Source: Coriaria nepalensis (taxonomy: Eukaryota; Streptophyta; Magnoliopsida; Cucurbitales; Coriariaceae). From it: a DNA stretch of 64,000 nucleotides. This document shows, one piece after another, positions 50,641 through 62,245 of the stretch (positions are counted from its first letter, which is position 1; every line of letters begins with the position of its first letter). The stretch is from positions 51,863,501 to 51,927,500 of the forward strand of contig CP114481.1 in the NCBI GenBank assembly GCA_027186245.1, written 5' to 3'. The translations under genes were made by a program, and so were the position numbers. Below the pieces are notes generated by a model, which was not told where the DNA came from, searched no databases, and saw nothing but the letters and a program-made list of their open reading frames with translations.

Positions 50641-52339
50641 AGAGTCTGCATTCGTTTAACCTTAAAATCCTTTGAATGAGTCATTTCAAGTCAATAACTT
50701 ATTTCAAAGCAATTCAAACGAATTATATTTTCGCACTTCAAACGCAAGTTTTGTGCATAACATTCAGATGATCATTGCAAGGAAAGTGTGCTTTAGTTTA
50801 ACCTTAAAATCATTTGAATGAGTCATTTCAAGTCAATAACATAATTGAAAGCAATTCGGACGAATTCTATTTTCGCACTTCAAACGCAAGTTTTGTGCAT
50901 AACTTTCAAAAGATCATTGCAAGGAAAGTGTGCATTCGTTTAACCTTAAAATCTTTTGAATGAGTCATATCAAGTCAATAACTTATTTCAAATCAATTCG
51001 AACGAATTCTATTTTGCACTTCAAACACAAGTTTTGTGCATAACTTGCAAAAGATCAACGCAAGGAAAAAGTGCATTAGTTTAACCTTAAAATCATATGA
51101 ATGAGTCATTTCAAGTCAATATCTTATTTCAAAACAATTCGAACGAATCCTATTTTCGCACTTCAAATACAAGTTTTGTGCATAACTTTCAGAAGATGGA
51201 ATGCAAGGGAAGGCTGCGTTCGTTTAACCTTAAAATCATTTGAATGAGTCATTTCAAGTCAATAACTTATTTCAAAGCAATTCAAACAAATTATATTTTC
51301 GCACTTCAAACACAAGTTTTGTGGATAACTTCCAAATGATCAATGCATGGAGAGTCTGCATTTCGTTTAAGCTTAAAATCATTTGAGTGAGTCATTTCAA
51401 GTCAATAACTTATTTCAAAGCAATTCCAACGAATTATATTTTCGCACTTCAAACGCAAGTTTTGTGCATAACTTTCAAATGATCATTGCAAGGAAAGTGT
51501 GCTTTAGTCTAACCTTAAAATCATTTGAATGAGTCATTTCAAGTCGATAAGATAATTGAAAGCAATTCGGACGAATTCTATTTTCGCACTCCAAACGCAA
51601 GTTTTGTGCATAACTTTCAAAAGATCATTGCAAGGAAAGTGTGGATTAGTTTAACCTTAAAATCATTTGAATGAGTCATATCAAGTCAATAACTTATTTC
51701 AAATCAATTCGAACGAATTCTATTTTCCCACTTCAAACACAAGTTTTGTGCTTAACTTGCAAAAGATCAATGCAAGGAAAGTGTGCATTAGTTTAACCTT
51801 AAAATCATATGAATGAGTCATTTCAAGTCAATATCTAATTTCGAAACAATTCGAACGAATTGTATTTTCGCACTTCAAATACAAGTTTTGTGCATAACTT
51901 CCAAATGATCAATGCAAGGGAAAGCTGCGTTCGTTTAACCTTAAAATCATTTGAATGAGTCATTTCAAGTCAATAACTTATTTCAAAACAATTCGAATGA
52001 ATTCTATTTTTTCGCTTCAAATACGAGTTTTGTGCATAACTTGCAAATGTTAAATGCAAGGAAACTGTGCATTCGTGTAACCTTAAAATCACTTCAATAA
52101 GTCATTTGAAGTCAATAACGTATTTTAAAGTAAGTCGAACGAGCCCTATTTTTGCACTACAAACACAAGTTTTGCGCATAACTTGCAAATGATCAATGCA
52201 AGGAAAGTGTGCATTAGTTTAACCTTAAAATCATTTCAATGAGTCATTTCAAGTCAATATCTTATTTAAAAGCAATTCGAACAAATTCCATTTTCGCACT
52301 CCAAACACAAGTTTTGTGCATAACTTGCAAAAGATGAAT

Positions 52340-54960
52340 GCAAGGAAAGCCTACATTCGTTTAACATTAAAATCATTTCAACGAGTCATTTCAAGTCAAG
52401 AACTTATTTCAAAACGATTCGAACGAATTCTATTTTCGCACTTCAAATACAAGTTTTGTGCATAACTTGCAAATGATCAATGCAAGGAAAGTGTGCATTC
52501 GTTTTACCTTAAAATCATTTCAATGAGTCATTTCAAGTCAATAACTTATTTCAAAGCAATTCGAAGGAATTCTATTTTTGCAGTCCAAACACAAGTTTTG
52601 TACATAACTTGCAAAAGATGAATGCAAGGAAAGCATGCATTCGTTTAATCTTAAAATCATTTGAATGAGTCATTTCAAGTCAATAACTTATTTCAAAGCA
52701 ATTCGAATGAATTTAATTTTTGCACTCCAAACACAAGTTTTGTGCATAACTTGCGAAAGATGAATGCAAGGAGTGCTTGCGTTCGTTTAACCTTAGAATC
52801 ATTTGAATGAGTCATTTAAAGTCAATAACTTATTTCAAAGCAATTTGAACGAATTCTATTTTTGCACTACAAACACAAGTTTTGTGCATAACTTGCAAAA
52901 GATGAATGCAAGGAAAGCCTACATTCGTTTAACATTAAAATCATTTCAACGAGTCATTTCAAGTCAAGAACTTATTTCAAAACGATTCGAACGAATTCTA
53001 TTTTCGCACTTCAAATACAAGTTTTGTGCATAACTTGCAAAAGATGAATGCAAGGAAAGCCTGCGTTCGTTTAACCTTAAAATCATTTCAATGAGTCATT
53101 TCAAGTCAATAACTTATTTCAAAACAATTCCAACGAATTCTATTTTCGCACTTCAAATACAAGTTTTGGGCATAACTTGCAAATGATCAATGCAAGGAAA
53201 GTGTGCATTCGTTTAACCGTAAAATCATTTGAATGAGTCATTTCAAGTCAATAACTTATTTCAAAGCAATTCGAACAAATTCTATTTTTGCACTCCAAAC
53301 ACAAGGTTTGTGCATAACTTGAAAAGAAGACTGCAAGGAAGGCATGCGTTCGTTTAACCTTAAAATCATTTGAATGAGTCATTTCAAGTCAATAACTTAT
53401 TTCAAAGCAATTCGAACGAATTCTATTTTCGCATTTGAAACGCAATTTTTGTCCATAAATTTCATGTGATCATTGCAAGGAAAGTGTGCATTCGTTTAAC
53501 CTTAAAATCAGTTTAATGAGTCATTTCGAGTCAATAACTTATTTCAAAGCAATTCAAACGAATTCGATTTTTGCACTACAAAGACAACTTTAGTGCATAA
53601 CTTGCAAAAGATGAATGCAAGGAGAGGTTGCATTTGTTAACCTTAAAATCATTTCAATGAGTCATTTCAAGTAAATATCTTATTTCAAACAAATTCGAAC
53701 AAATTCTATTTTCGCACTCCAAACACAAGTTTTGTGAATAACTTTCAAAAGATGAATGCAAGGAAAACCTACATTCGTTTAACATTAAAATCATTTCAAT
53801 GAGTCATTTCAAGTCAATAACATATTTCAAAGCAATTCGAACGAATTCTATTTTCGCATTTCAAACGCAATTTTTGTCCATAAATTTCATGTGATCATTG
53901 CAAGGAAAGTGTGATTAGTTTAACCTTAAAATCATTTGAATGAGTCATTTCAAGTCAATAACTTATTTCAAATCAATTCGAACGAATTCTATTTTCGCAT
54001 TTCAAACGCAATTTTTGTCCATAAATTTCATGTGATCATTGCAAGGAAAGTGTGCATTCGTTTAACCTTAAAATCAGTTTAATGAGTCATTTCGAGTTAA
54101 TAACTTATTTCAAAGCAATTCGAACGAATTCAATTTTTGCACTACAAAGACTACTTTAGTGCATAACTTGCAAAAGATGAATGCAAGGAGAGGTTGCATT
54201 TGTTAACCTTAAAATCATTTCAATGAGTCATTTCAAGTAAATATCTTATTTCAAACAAATTCGAACAAATTCTATTTTCGCACTCCAAACACAAGTTTTG
54301 TGAATAACTTTCAAAAGATGAATGCAAGGAAAACCTACATTTGTTTAACATTAAAATCATTTCAATGCGTCATTCCAAGTCAATAACATATTTCAAAGCA
54401 ATTCGAACGAATTCTATTTTCGCACTTCAAACACAAGTTTTGTGCAGAACTTGCAAATGATCAATGCAAAGAAAGTGTGATTAGTTTAACCTTAAAATCA
54501 TTTGAATGAGTCATTTCAAGTCAATAACTTATTTCAAAGCAATTCGAACGAATTCTATTTTCGCATTTCAAACGCAATTTTTGTCCATAAATTTCATGTG
54601 ATCATTGCAAGGAAAGTGTACATTAGTTTAACCTTAAAATCAGTTTAATGAGTCATTTCGAGTTAATAACTTATTTGAAAGCAATTCGAACGAATTCCAT
54701 TTTTGCACTACAAAGACAACTTTAGTGCATAACATGTAAAAGATGAATGCAAGGAGAGGTTGCATTTGTTAACCTTAAAATCATTTCAATGAGTCATTTC
54801 AAGTAAATATCTTATTTCAAACAAATTCGAACAAATTCTATTTTCGCACTCCTAACACAAGTTTTGTGAATAACTTTCAAAAGATGAATGCAAGGAAAAC
54901 CTACATTCGTTTAACATTAAAATCATTTCAATGAGTCATTTCAAGTCAATAACATATTTC
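52340..54960. repeat. Higher-order repeat, 566-568-bp period (4 monomers)
   Basis: CTACATTCGTTTAACATT recurs at 52351 and 52919. AAGACAACTTTAGTGCATAA-type units recur at 53581, 54147 and 54713, and the unit TTTGTCCATAAATTTCATG recurs near 53451, 54015 and 54582. Four monomers per period. Confidence 0.85.
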
Positions 54961-55239
54961 AAAGCAATTCGAACGAATTCTATTTTCGCACTTCAAACAC
55001 AAGTTTTGTGCATAACTTGCAAATGATCAATGCAAGGAAAGTGTGCATTAGTTTAACCTTAAAATCATTTGAATGAGTCATTTCAAGTTAATAACATATT
55101 TCAAAGCAATTCAAACGAATTCTATTTTCGCACTTCAAATACAAGTGTGCATAACGTGCAAAAGATCAATGCAACAAAAATGTGCATTAGTTTAACCATA
55201 AAATCATTTCAACGAGTCATTTGAAGTCAATAATTTATT

Positions 55240-55830
55240 CCGAAGTGATTCGAACGTTCGCACTTCAAACAAAAGTTTTGTGCAGAACTTGCAAATGATC
55301 AATGGAAGGAAAGAGTGCATTCGTTTAACCTTAAAATCATTTGATTGAGTCATTTCAAGTGAATAATTTATTCTGAAGCAATTTGAACGAATTTTATTTT
55401 TGCACTTCAAACACAAGTATGACGCATAACTTGCAAATGATCAATACAAGAAAAGTGTGCATTCGTTTAACCTTCAAAATCATTTTAATGAGTGATTTCA
55501 ATTTAATGTCTTATTTCAAAGCAATTGGAACAAATTCTATTTTCGCACTTCAAACGCAAGTTTCGTGGATAACTTGCAAATGATCAATGCAAGGAAAGTG
55601 TGCATTAGTTTAACCTTAAAATCATTTGAATGAGTCATTTCAAGTTAATAACATATTTCAAAGCAATTCGAACGAATTCTATTTTCGCACTTCAAAAACA
55701 AGTTTTGTGCATAACGTGCAAAAGATCAATGCAACAAAAGTGTGCATTAGTTTAACCATAAAATCATTTCGAACAGTCATTTCAAGTCAATAATTTATTC
55801 CGAAGCGATTCGAACGTTCGCACTTCAAAT
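55240..55830. repeat. Two monomers with a short deletion creating the palindrome CGAACGTTCG
   Basis: At about 55251 and 55809 the units read GATTCGAACGTTCGCACTTC, lacking the usual AATTCTATTTT part. The fused sequence CGAACGTTCG is a perfect 10-bp palindrome. The two copies are separated by roughly four monomers and so derive from one event. Confidence 0.85.
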
Positions 55831-56602
55831 ACAAGTGTTGTGCATAACGTGCCAATGATCAATGCCAGGAAAGTGTGCATTAGTTTACCTTAAAATCATT
55901 TAAATTAGTCATTTCAAGTCAATAACATATTTCAAAGCAATTCGAATGAATTCTATTTTCGCACTTCAACACAAGTTTTGTGCATAACTTGCAAATGATT
56001 AATGCAAGGAAAGTGTGCATTCGTTTAACCTTAAAATCATTTCATTGAGTGATTTCAAGTCAATATCTTTTTTCAAAGTAATTCTAACGAATTCTATATT
56101 TACACTTCAAAAAGAAGTTTCGTGCATAACTTTCAAATGATCATTGCAAGGAAAGTGTGCATTAGTTTAACCTTAAAATCATTTTAATGAGTTATTTCAA
56201 GTCAATAACTTATTTCAAAGCAATTCGAACGAATTCTATTTTCGCACTTCAACGCAAGTTTTGTGCATAACCTTCAAATGATCATTGCAAGGAAAGTGTG
56301 CATTCTGTAAACCTTAAAATCATTTCAATGAGTCATTCCAAGTTAATAACTTATTACAAAGCAATTCGAACGAATTCTATTTTCGCACTTCAAACACAAG
56401 TTTCGTGCATAACTTGCAAATGATCAATGCAAGGAAAGTGTGCATTACTTTAACTTTAAAATCATTTGAATGAGTCATTTCAAGTCAATAACATATTTAA
56501 AAGCAATACGAACGAATTCAATTTTCACATTCCAAACAGAAGTTTCGTGCATAACTTTGAAATGATCATTGCAAAGAAAGTGTTCATTAGTTTAACCTGA
56601 AA

Positions 56603-59600
56603 ATCATTTGAATGAGTCACTTCAAGTCAATAACATATTTCAAAGCAATATGAGCGAATTCTATTTTCGCACTTCAAACACATGTTTTGTGCATAACTTA
56701 CAAAAGATCAATGAAAGGAAAGTGTACCTTAAAATCATTTCAATGAGTTATTCCAAGTTAATAACTTATTTCAAAGCAATTGGAACGAATTCTATTTTCG
56801 CACTTCAAACACAAGTTTCGTGCATAACTTGCAAATGATCAATGCAAGGAAAGTGCGCATTACTTTAACCTTAAAATCATTTGTATGAGTCATTTCAAGT
56901 CAATAACATATTTCAAAGCAATTCGAACGAATTCTATTTTCACACTTCAAACAGAAGTTTCGTGCATAACTTTCGTATGATCATTGCAAGGAAAGTGTGC
57001 ATTAGTTTAACTTAAAATGATTTGAATGAGTCATTTCAAGTCAATAAAATATTTCGAAGCAATCCGAACAAATTCTATTTTCGCACTTCAAATGCAAGTT
57101 TTGTGCATAACTTTCAATTGATCATTGCAAGGAAAATGTGTATTCGTTTAACCTTAACATCATTTCAATGTGTCATTTCAGGTTAATAACTTATTTCAAA
57201 GAAATTTCAACGAATTATATTTTTGCACTACAAACACAACTTAAGTGCATAACGTACAAAAGATCAATGCAAGGAGAGTCTGCATTTGCTAACCTTAAAA
57301 TCATTTTAATGAGTAATTTCAAGTCAATAACTTATTTCAAAGCAATTCGAAAGAAATCTATTTTCGCACTTCATGGCAACTTTTGTGCATAACTTTCAAA
57401 TGATCATTGCAAGGAAAGTGTGTATTCGATTAACCTTAAAATCATTTCAATGAGTCATTCCAAGTTAATAACTTATTTCAAAGCAACTCGAAAGAATTCT
57501 ATTTTCGCACTTCAAACACAAGTTTTGTGCATAACTTGCAAATGATCAATGCAAGGAAAGTGTGCATTACTTTAACCTTAAAATCATTTGAATGAGTTAT
57601 TTCAAGTCAATAACATATTTCAAAGCAGTTCGAACTAATTCTATTTTCACACTTCAAACAGAAGTTTCGTGCATAACTTTCAAATGATCATTGCAAGGAA
57701 AGTGTACATTAGTTTAACCTTAAAATCATTTGAATGATTCATTTCAAGTCAATAAAATATTTCGAAACAATTCGAACGAATTCTATTTTCACATTTCAAA
57801 CGCAACTTTTGTGCATAACTTTCAAATAATCATTCCAAGGAAAGTGTGCATTAGTTTAACCTTAAAATCATTTGAATGAGTCAGTTCAAGTCAATAAAAT
57901 ATTTCAAAGAAATTCGAACGAATTCTATTTTCACATTTCAAATGCAAGTTTTGTGCATAACTTTCAAGTGATCATTGCTAGGAAAATGTGTATTTGTTTA
58001 ACCTTAACATCATTTCAATGACTCATTTCATGTTAATAACTTATTTCAAAGAAATTGGAACGAATTCTATTTTTGCACTACAAACACAACTTAAGTGCAT
58101 AACGTGCAAAAGATCAATGCAAGGAGAGTCTGCATTTGCTAACCTTAAAATCATTTTAATGAGTCATTTCAAGTCAATAACTTATTTCAAAGCAATTCGA
58201 AACAATTCTATTTTCGCACTTCAATGCAACTTTTGTGCATAACTTTCAAATGATCATTGCAAGGAAAGTGTGCATTCTGTTAACCTTAAAATCATTTCAA
58301 TGAGTCATTCCAAGTTAATAACTTATTTCAAAGCAACTCGAAAGAATTCTATTTTCGCACTTCAAAAACATGTTTCGTGCATAACTTGCAAATGATCAAT
58401 GCAAGGAAAGTGTGCATTACTTTAACCTTAAAATCATTTGAATGAGTCATTTCAAGTCAACAATATATTTCAAAGCAATTCGAACGAATTCTATTTTCAC
58501 ACTTCAAACAGAAGTTTCGTGCATAACTGTCAAATGATCATTGCAAGGAAAGTGTGCATTAGTTTAACTTAAAATCATTTGAATGAGTCATTTCAAGTCA
58601 ATAAAATATTTCGAAGCAATTCGAACAAATTCTATTTTCGCACTTCAAACGCAAGTTTTGTGCATAACTTTCAATTGATCATTGCAAGGAAAATGTGTAT
58701 TTGTTTAACCTTAACATCATTTCAATAAGTCATTTCAAGTTAATAACTTATTTCAAAGAAATTTGAACGAATTCTATTTTTGCACTACAAACACAACTTA
58801 AGTGCATAACGTGCAAAAGATCAACGCAAGGGGAGTCTGCATTTGCTAACCTTAAAATCATTTTAATGAGTCATTTCAAGTCAATAACTTATTTCAAAGC
58901 AATTCGAAAGAATATTATTTTTGCACTTCAATGCAACTTTTGTGCATAACTTTCAAATGATCATTGCAAGGAAAGTGTGCATTTGGTTAACCTTAAAATC
59001 ATTTCAACAAGTCATTCCAAGTTAATAACTTATTTCAAAGCAATTCGAACGAATTCTATTTTCGCACTTCAAACACAAGTTTCGTGCATAACTTGCAAAT
59101 GATCAAGCAAGGAAAGTGTGCATAACTTGCAAAAGATGAATATGCAAGGAGAGGTTGCATTTGTTAACTTTAAAAGCATTTTAATGAGTTATTTTAAGTC
59201 AATAACTTTTCTCAAAGAAATTCGAACGAATTCTATTTTCGCACTTTAAACACAAGTTTTGTGCATAACTTGCAAATGATCAGTGCAAGGAAACTATGCA
59301 TTAGTTTCACCTTAAAATCATTTGAATGAGTCATTTCAAGTCAATAACATATTTGAAAGCAATTCGAACGAATTCTTTTTTCACACTTTAAACACAAGTT
59401 TTGTGCATAACTTGCAAATGATCAGTGCAAGGAAACTATGCAATAGTTTCACCTTAAAATCATTTGAATGAGTCATTTCAAGTCAATAACATATTTCAAA
59501 GCAATATGAGCGAATTCTATTTTCGCACTTCAAACACATGTTTTGTGCATAACTTACAAAAGATCAATGAAAGGAAAGTGTACCTTAAAATCATTTCAAT

Positions 59601-62245
59601 GAGTTATTCCAAGTTAATAACTTATTTCAAAGCAATTGGAACGAATTCTATTTTCGCACTTCAAACACAAGTTTCGTGCATAACTTGCAAATGATCAATG
59701 CAAGGAAAGTGCGCATTACTTTAACCTTAAAATCATTTGTATGAGTCATTTCAAGTCAATAACATATTTCAAAGCAATTCGAACGAATTCTATTTTCACA
59801 CTTCAAACAGAAGTTTCGTGCATAACTTTCGTATGATCATTGCAAGGAAAGTGTGCATTAGTTTAACTTAAAATGATTTGAATGAGTCATTTCAAGTCAA
59901 TAAAATATTTCGAAGCAATCCGAACAAATTCTATTTTCGCACTTCAAATGCAAGTTTTGTGCATAACTTTCAATTGATCATTGCAAGGAAAATGTGTATT
60001 CGTTTAACCTTAACATCATTTCAATGTGTCATTTCAGGTTAATAACTTATTTCAAAGAAATTTCAACGAATTATATTTTTGCACTACAAACACAACTTAA
60101 GTGCATAACGTACAAAAGATCAATGCAAGGAGAGTCGGCATTTGCTAACCTTAAAATCATTTTAATGAGTAATTTCAAGTCAATAACTTATTTCAAAGCA
60201 ATTCGAAAGAAATCTATTTTCGCACTTCATGGCAACTTTTGTGCATAACTTTCAAATGATCATTGCAAGGAAAGTGTGTATTCGGTTAACCTTAAAATCA
60301 TTTCAATGAGTCATTCCAAGTTAATAACTTATTTCAAAGCAACTCGAAAGAATTCTATTTTCGCACTTCAAACACAAGTTTTGTGCATAACTTGCAAATG
60401 ATCAATGCAAGGAAAGTGTGCATTACTTTAACCTTAAAATCATTTGAATGAGTCATTTCAAGTCTATGACATATTTCAAAGCAATTCGAACGAATTCTAT
60501 TTTCACACTTCAAACAGAAGTTTCGTGCATAATTTTCAAATGATCATTGCAAGGAGAGTGTGCATTACTTTAACCTTAAAATCATTTGAATGAGTCATTT
60601 CAAGTCAATAACATATTTCAAAGCAATTCGAACGAATTCTATTTTCACACTTCAAACAGAAGTTTCGTGCATAATTTTCAAATGATCATTGCAAGGAGAG
60701 TGTGCATTACTTTAACCTTAAAATCATTTGAATGAGTCATTTCAAGTCAATAAAATATTTCAAAGCAATTCGAACGAATTCTATTTTCACATTTCAAACG
60801 CAAGTTTTGTGCATAACTTTCAAGTGATCATTGCTAGGAAAATGTGTATTTGTTTAACCTTAACATCATTTCAATGACTCATTTCAAGTTAATAACTTAT
60901 TTCAAAGAAATTGGAACGAATTCTATTTTTGCACTACAAACACAACTTAAGTGCATAACGTGCAAAAGATCAATGCAAGGAGAGTCTGCATTTGCTAACC
61001 TTAAAATCATTTTAATGAGTCATTTCAAGTCAATAACTTATTTCAAAGCAATTCGAAACAATTCTATTTTCGCACTTCAATGCAACTTTTGTGCATAACT
61101 TTCAAATGATCATTGCAAGGAAAGTGTGCATTCTGTTAACCTTAAAATCATTTCAATGAGTCATTCCAGTTAATAACTTATTTCAAAGCAACTCGAAAGA
61201 ATTCTATTTTCGCACTTCAAAAACATGTTTCGTGCATAACTTGCAAATGATCAATGCAAGGAAAGTGTGCATTACTTTAACCTTAAAATCATTTGAATGA
61301 GTCATTTCAAGTCAACAATATATTTCAAAGCAAATCGAACGAATTCTATTTTCACACTTCAAACAGAAGTTTCGTGCATAACTGTCAAATGATCATTGCA
61401 AGGAAAGTGTGCATTAGTTTAACTTAAAATCATTTGAATGAGTCATTTCAAGTCAATAAAATATTTCGAAGCAATTCGAACAAATTCTATTTTCGCACTT
61501 CAAACGCAAGTTTTGTGCATAACTTTCAATTGATCATTGCAAGGAAAATGTGTATTTGTTTAACCTTAACATCATTTCAATAAGTCATTTCAAGTTAATA
61601 ACTTATTTCAAAGAAATTTGAACGAATTCTATTTTTGCACTACAAACACAACTTAAGTGCATAACGTGCAAAAGATCAATGCAAGGAGAGTCTGCATTTG
61701 CTAACCTTAAAATCATTTTAATGAGTCATTTCAAGTCAATAACATATTTCAAAGCAATTCGAAAGAATATTATTTTTGCACTTCAATGCAACTTTTGTGC
61801 ATAACTTTCAAATGATCATTGCAAGGAAAGTGTGCATTCGGTTAACCTTAAAATCATTTCAACAAGTCATTCCAAGTTAATAACTTATTTCAAAGCAATT
61901 CGAACGAATTCTATTTTCGCACTTCAAACACAAGTTTCGTGCATAACTTGCAAATGATCAATGCAAGGAAAGTGTGCATAACTTGCAAAAGATGAATATG
62001 CAAGGAGAGGTTGCATTTGTTAACTTTAAAAGCATTTTAATGAGTTATTTTAAGTCAATAACTTTTCTCAAAGAAATTCGAACGAATTCTATTTTCGCAC
62101 TTTAAACACAAGTTTTGTGCATAACTTGCAAATGATCAGTGCAAGGAATCTATGCATTAGTTTCACCTTAAAATCATTTGAATGAGTCATTTCAAGTCAA
62201 TAACATATTTGAAAGCAATTCGAACGAATTCTTTTTTCACACTTC
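56603..62245. repeat. Higher-order repeat, 2856-bp period (20 monomers plus 16 nt)
   Basis: Copies 56603-59390 and 59459-62245 match at a constant shift of 2856 bp: AAAAGATGAATATGC at 59131/61987, CAGTGCAAGGAA at 59281/62137, AATTCTTTTTTCACAC at 59371/62227, plus earlier pairs near 57138/59994 and 57988/60844. A third, partial copy of the 59.1-kb segment starts near 62860. Base differences between copies are rare. Confidence 0.9.
59100..59175. repeat. Monomer lengthened by 35 bp at a TGTGCAT microhomology
   Basis: After GGAAAGTGTGCAT the sequence re-enters the unit at AACTTGCAAAAGATG, so the segment between the two TGTGCAT copies of a monomer is present twice. TTAACC positions on either side are 177 bp apart (58987 and 59164) instead of 142. 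The same structure recurs at about 61960-62030 and 62860-62920. Confidence 0.88.
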
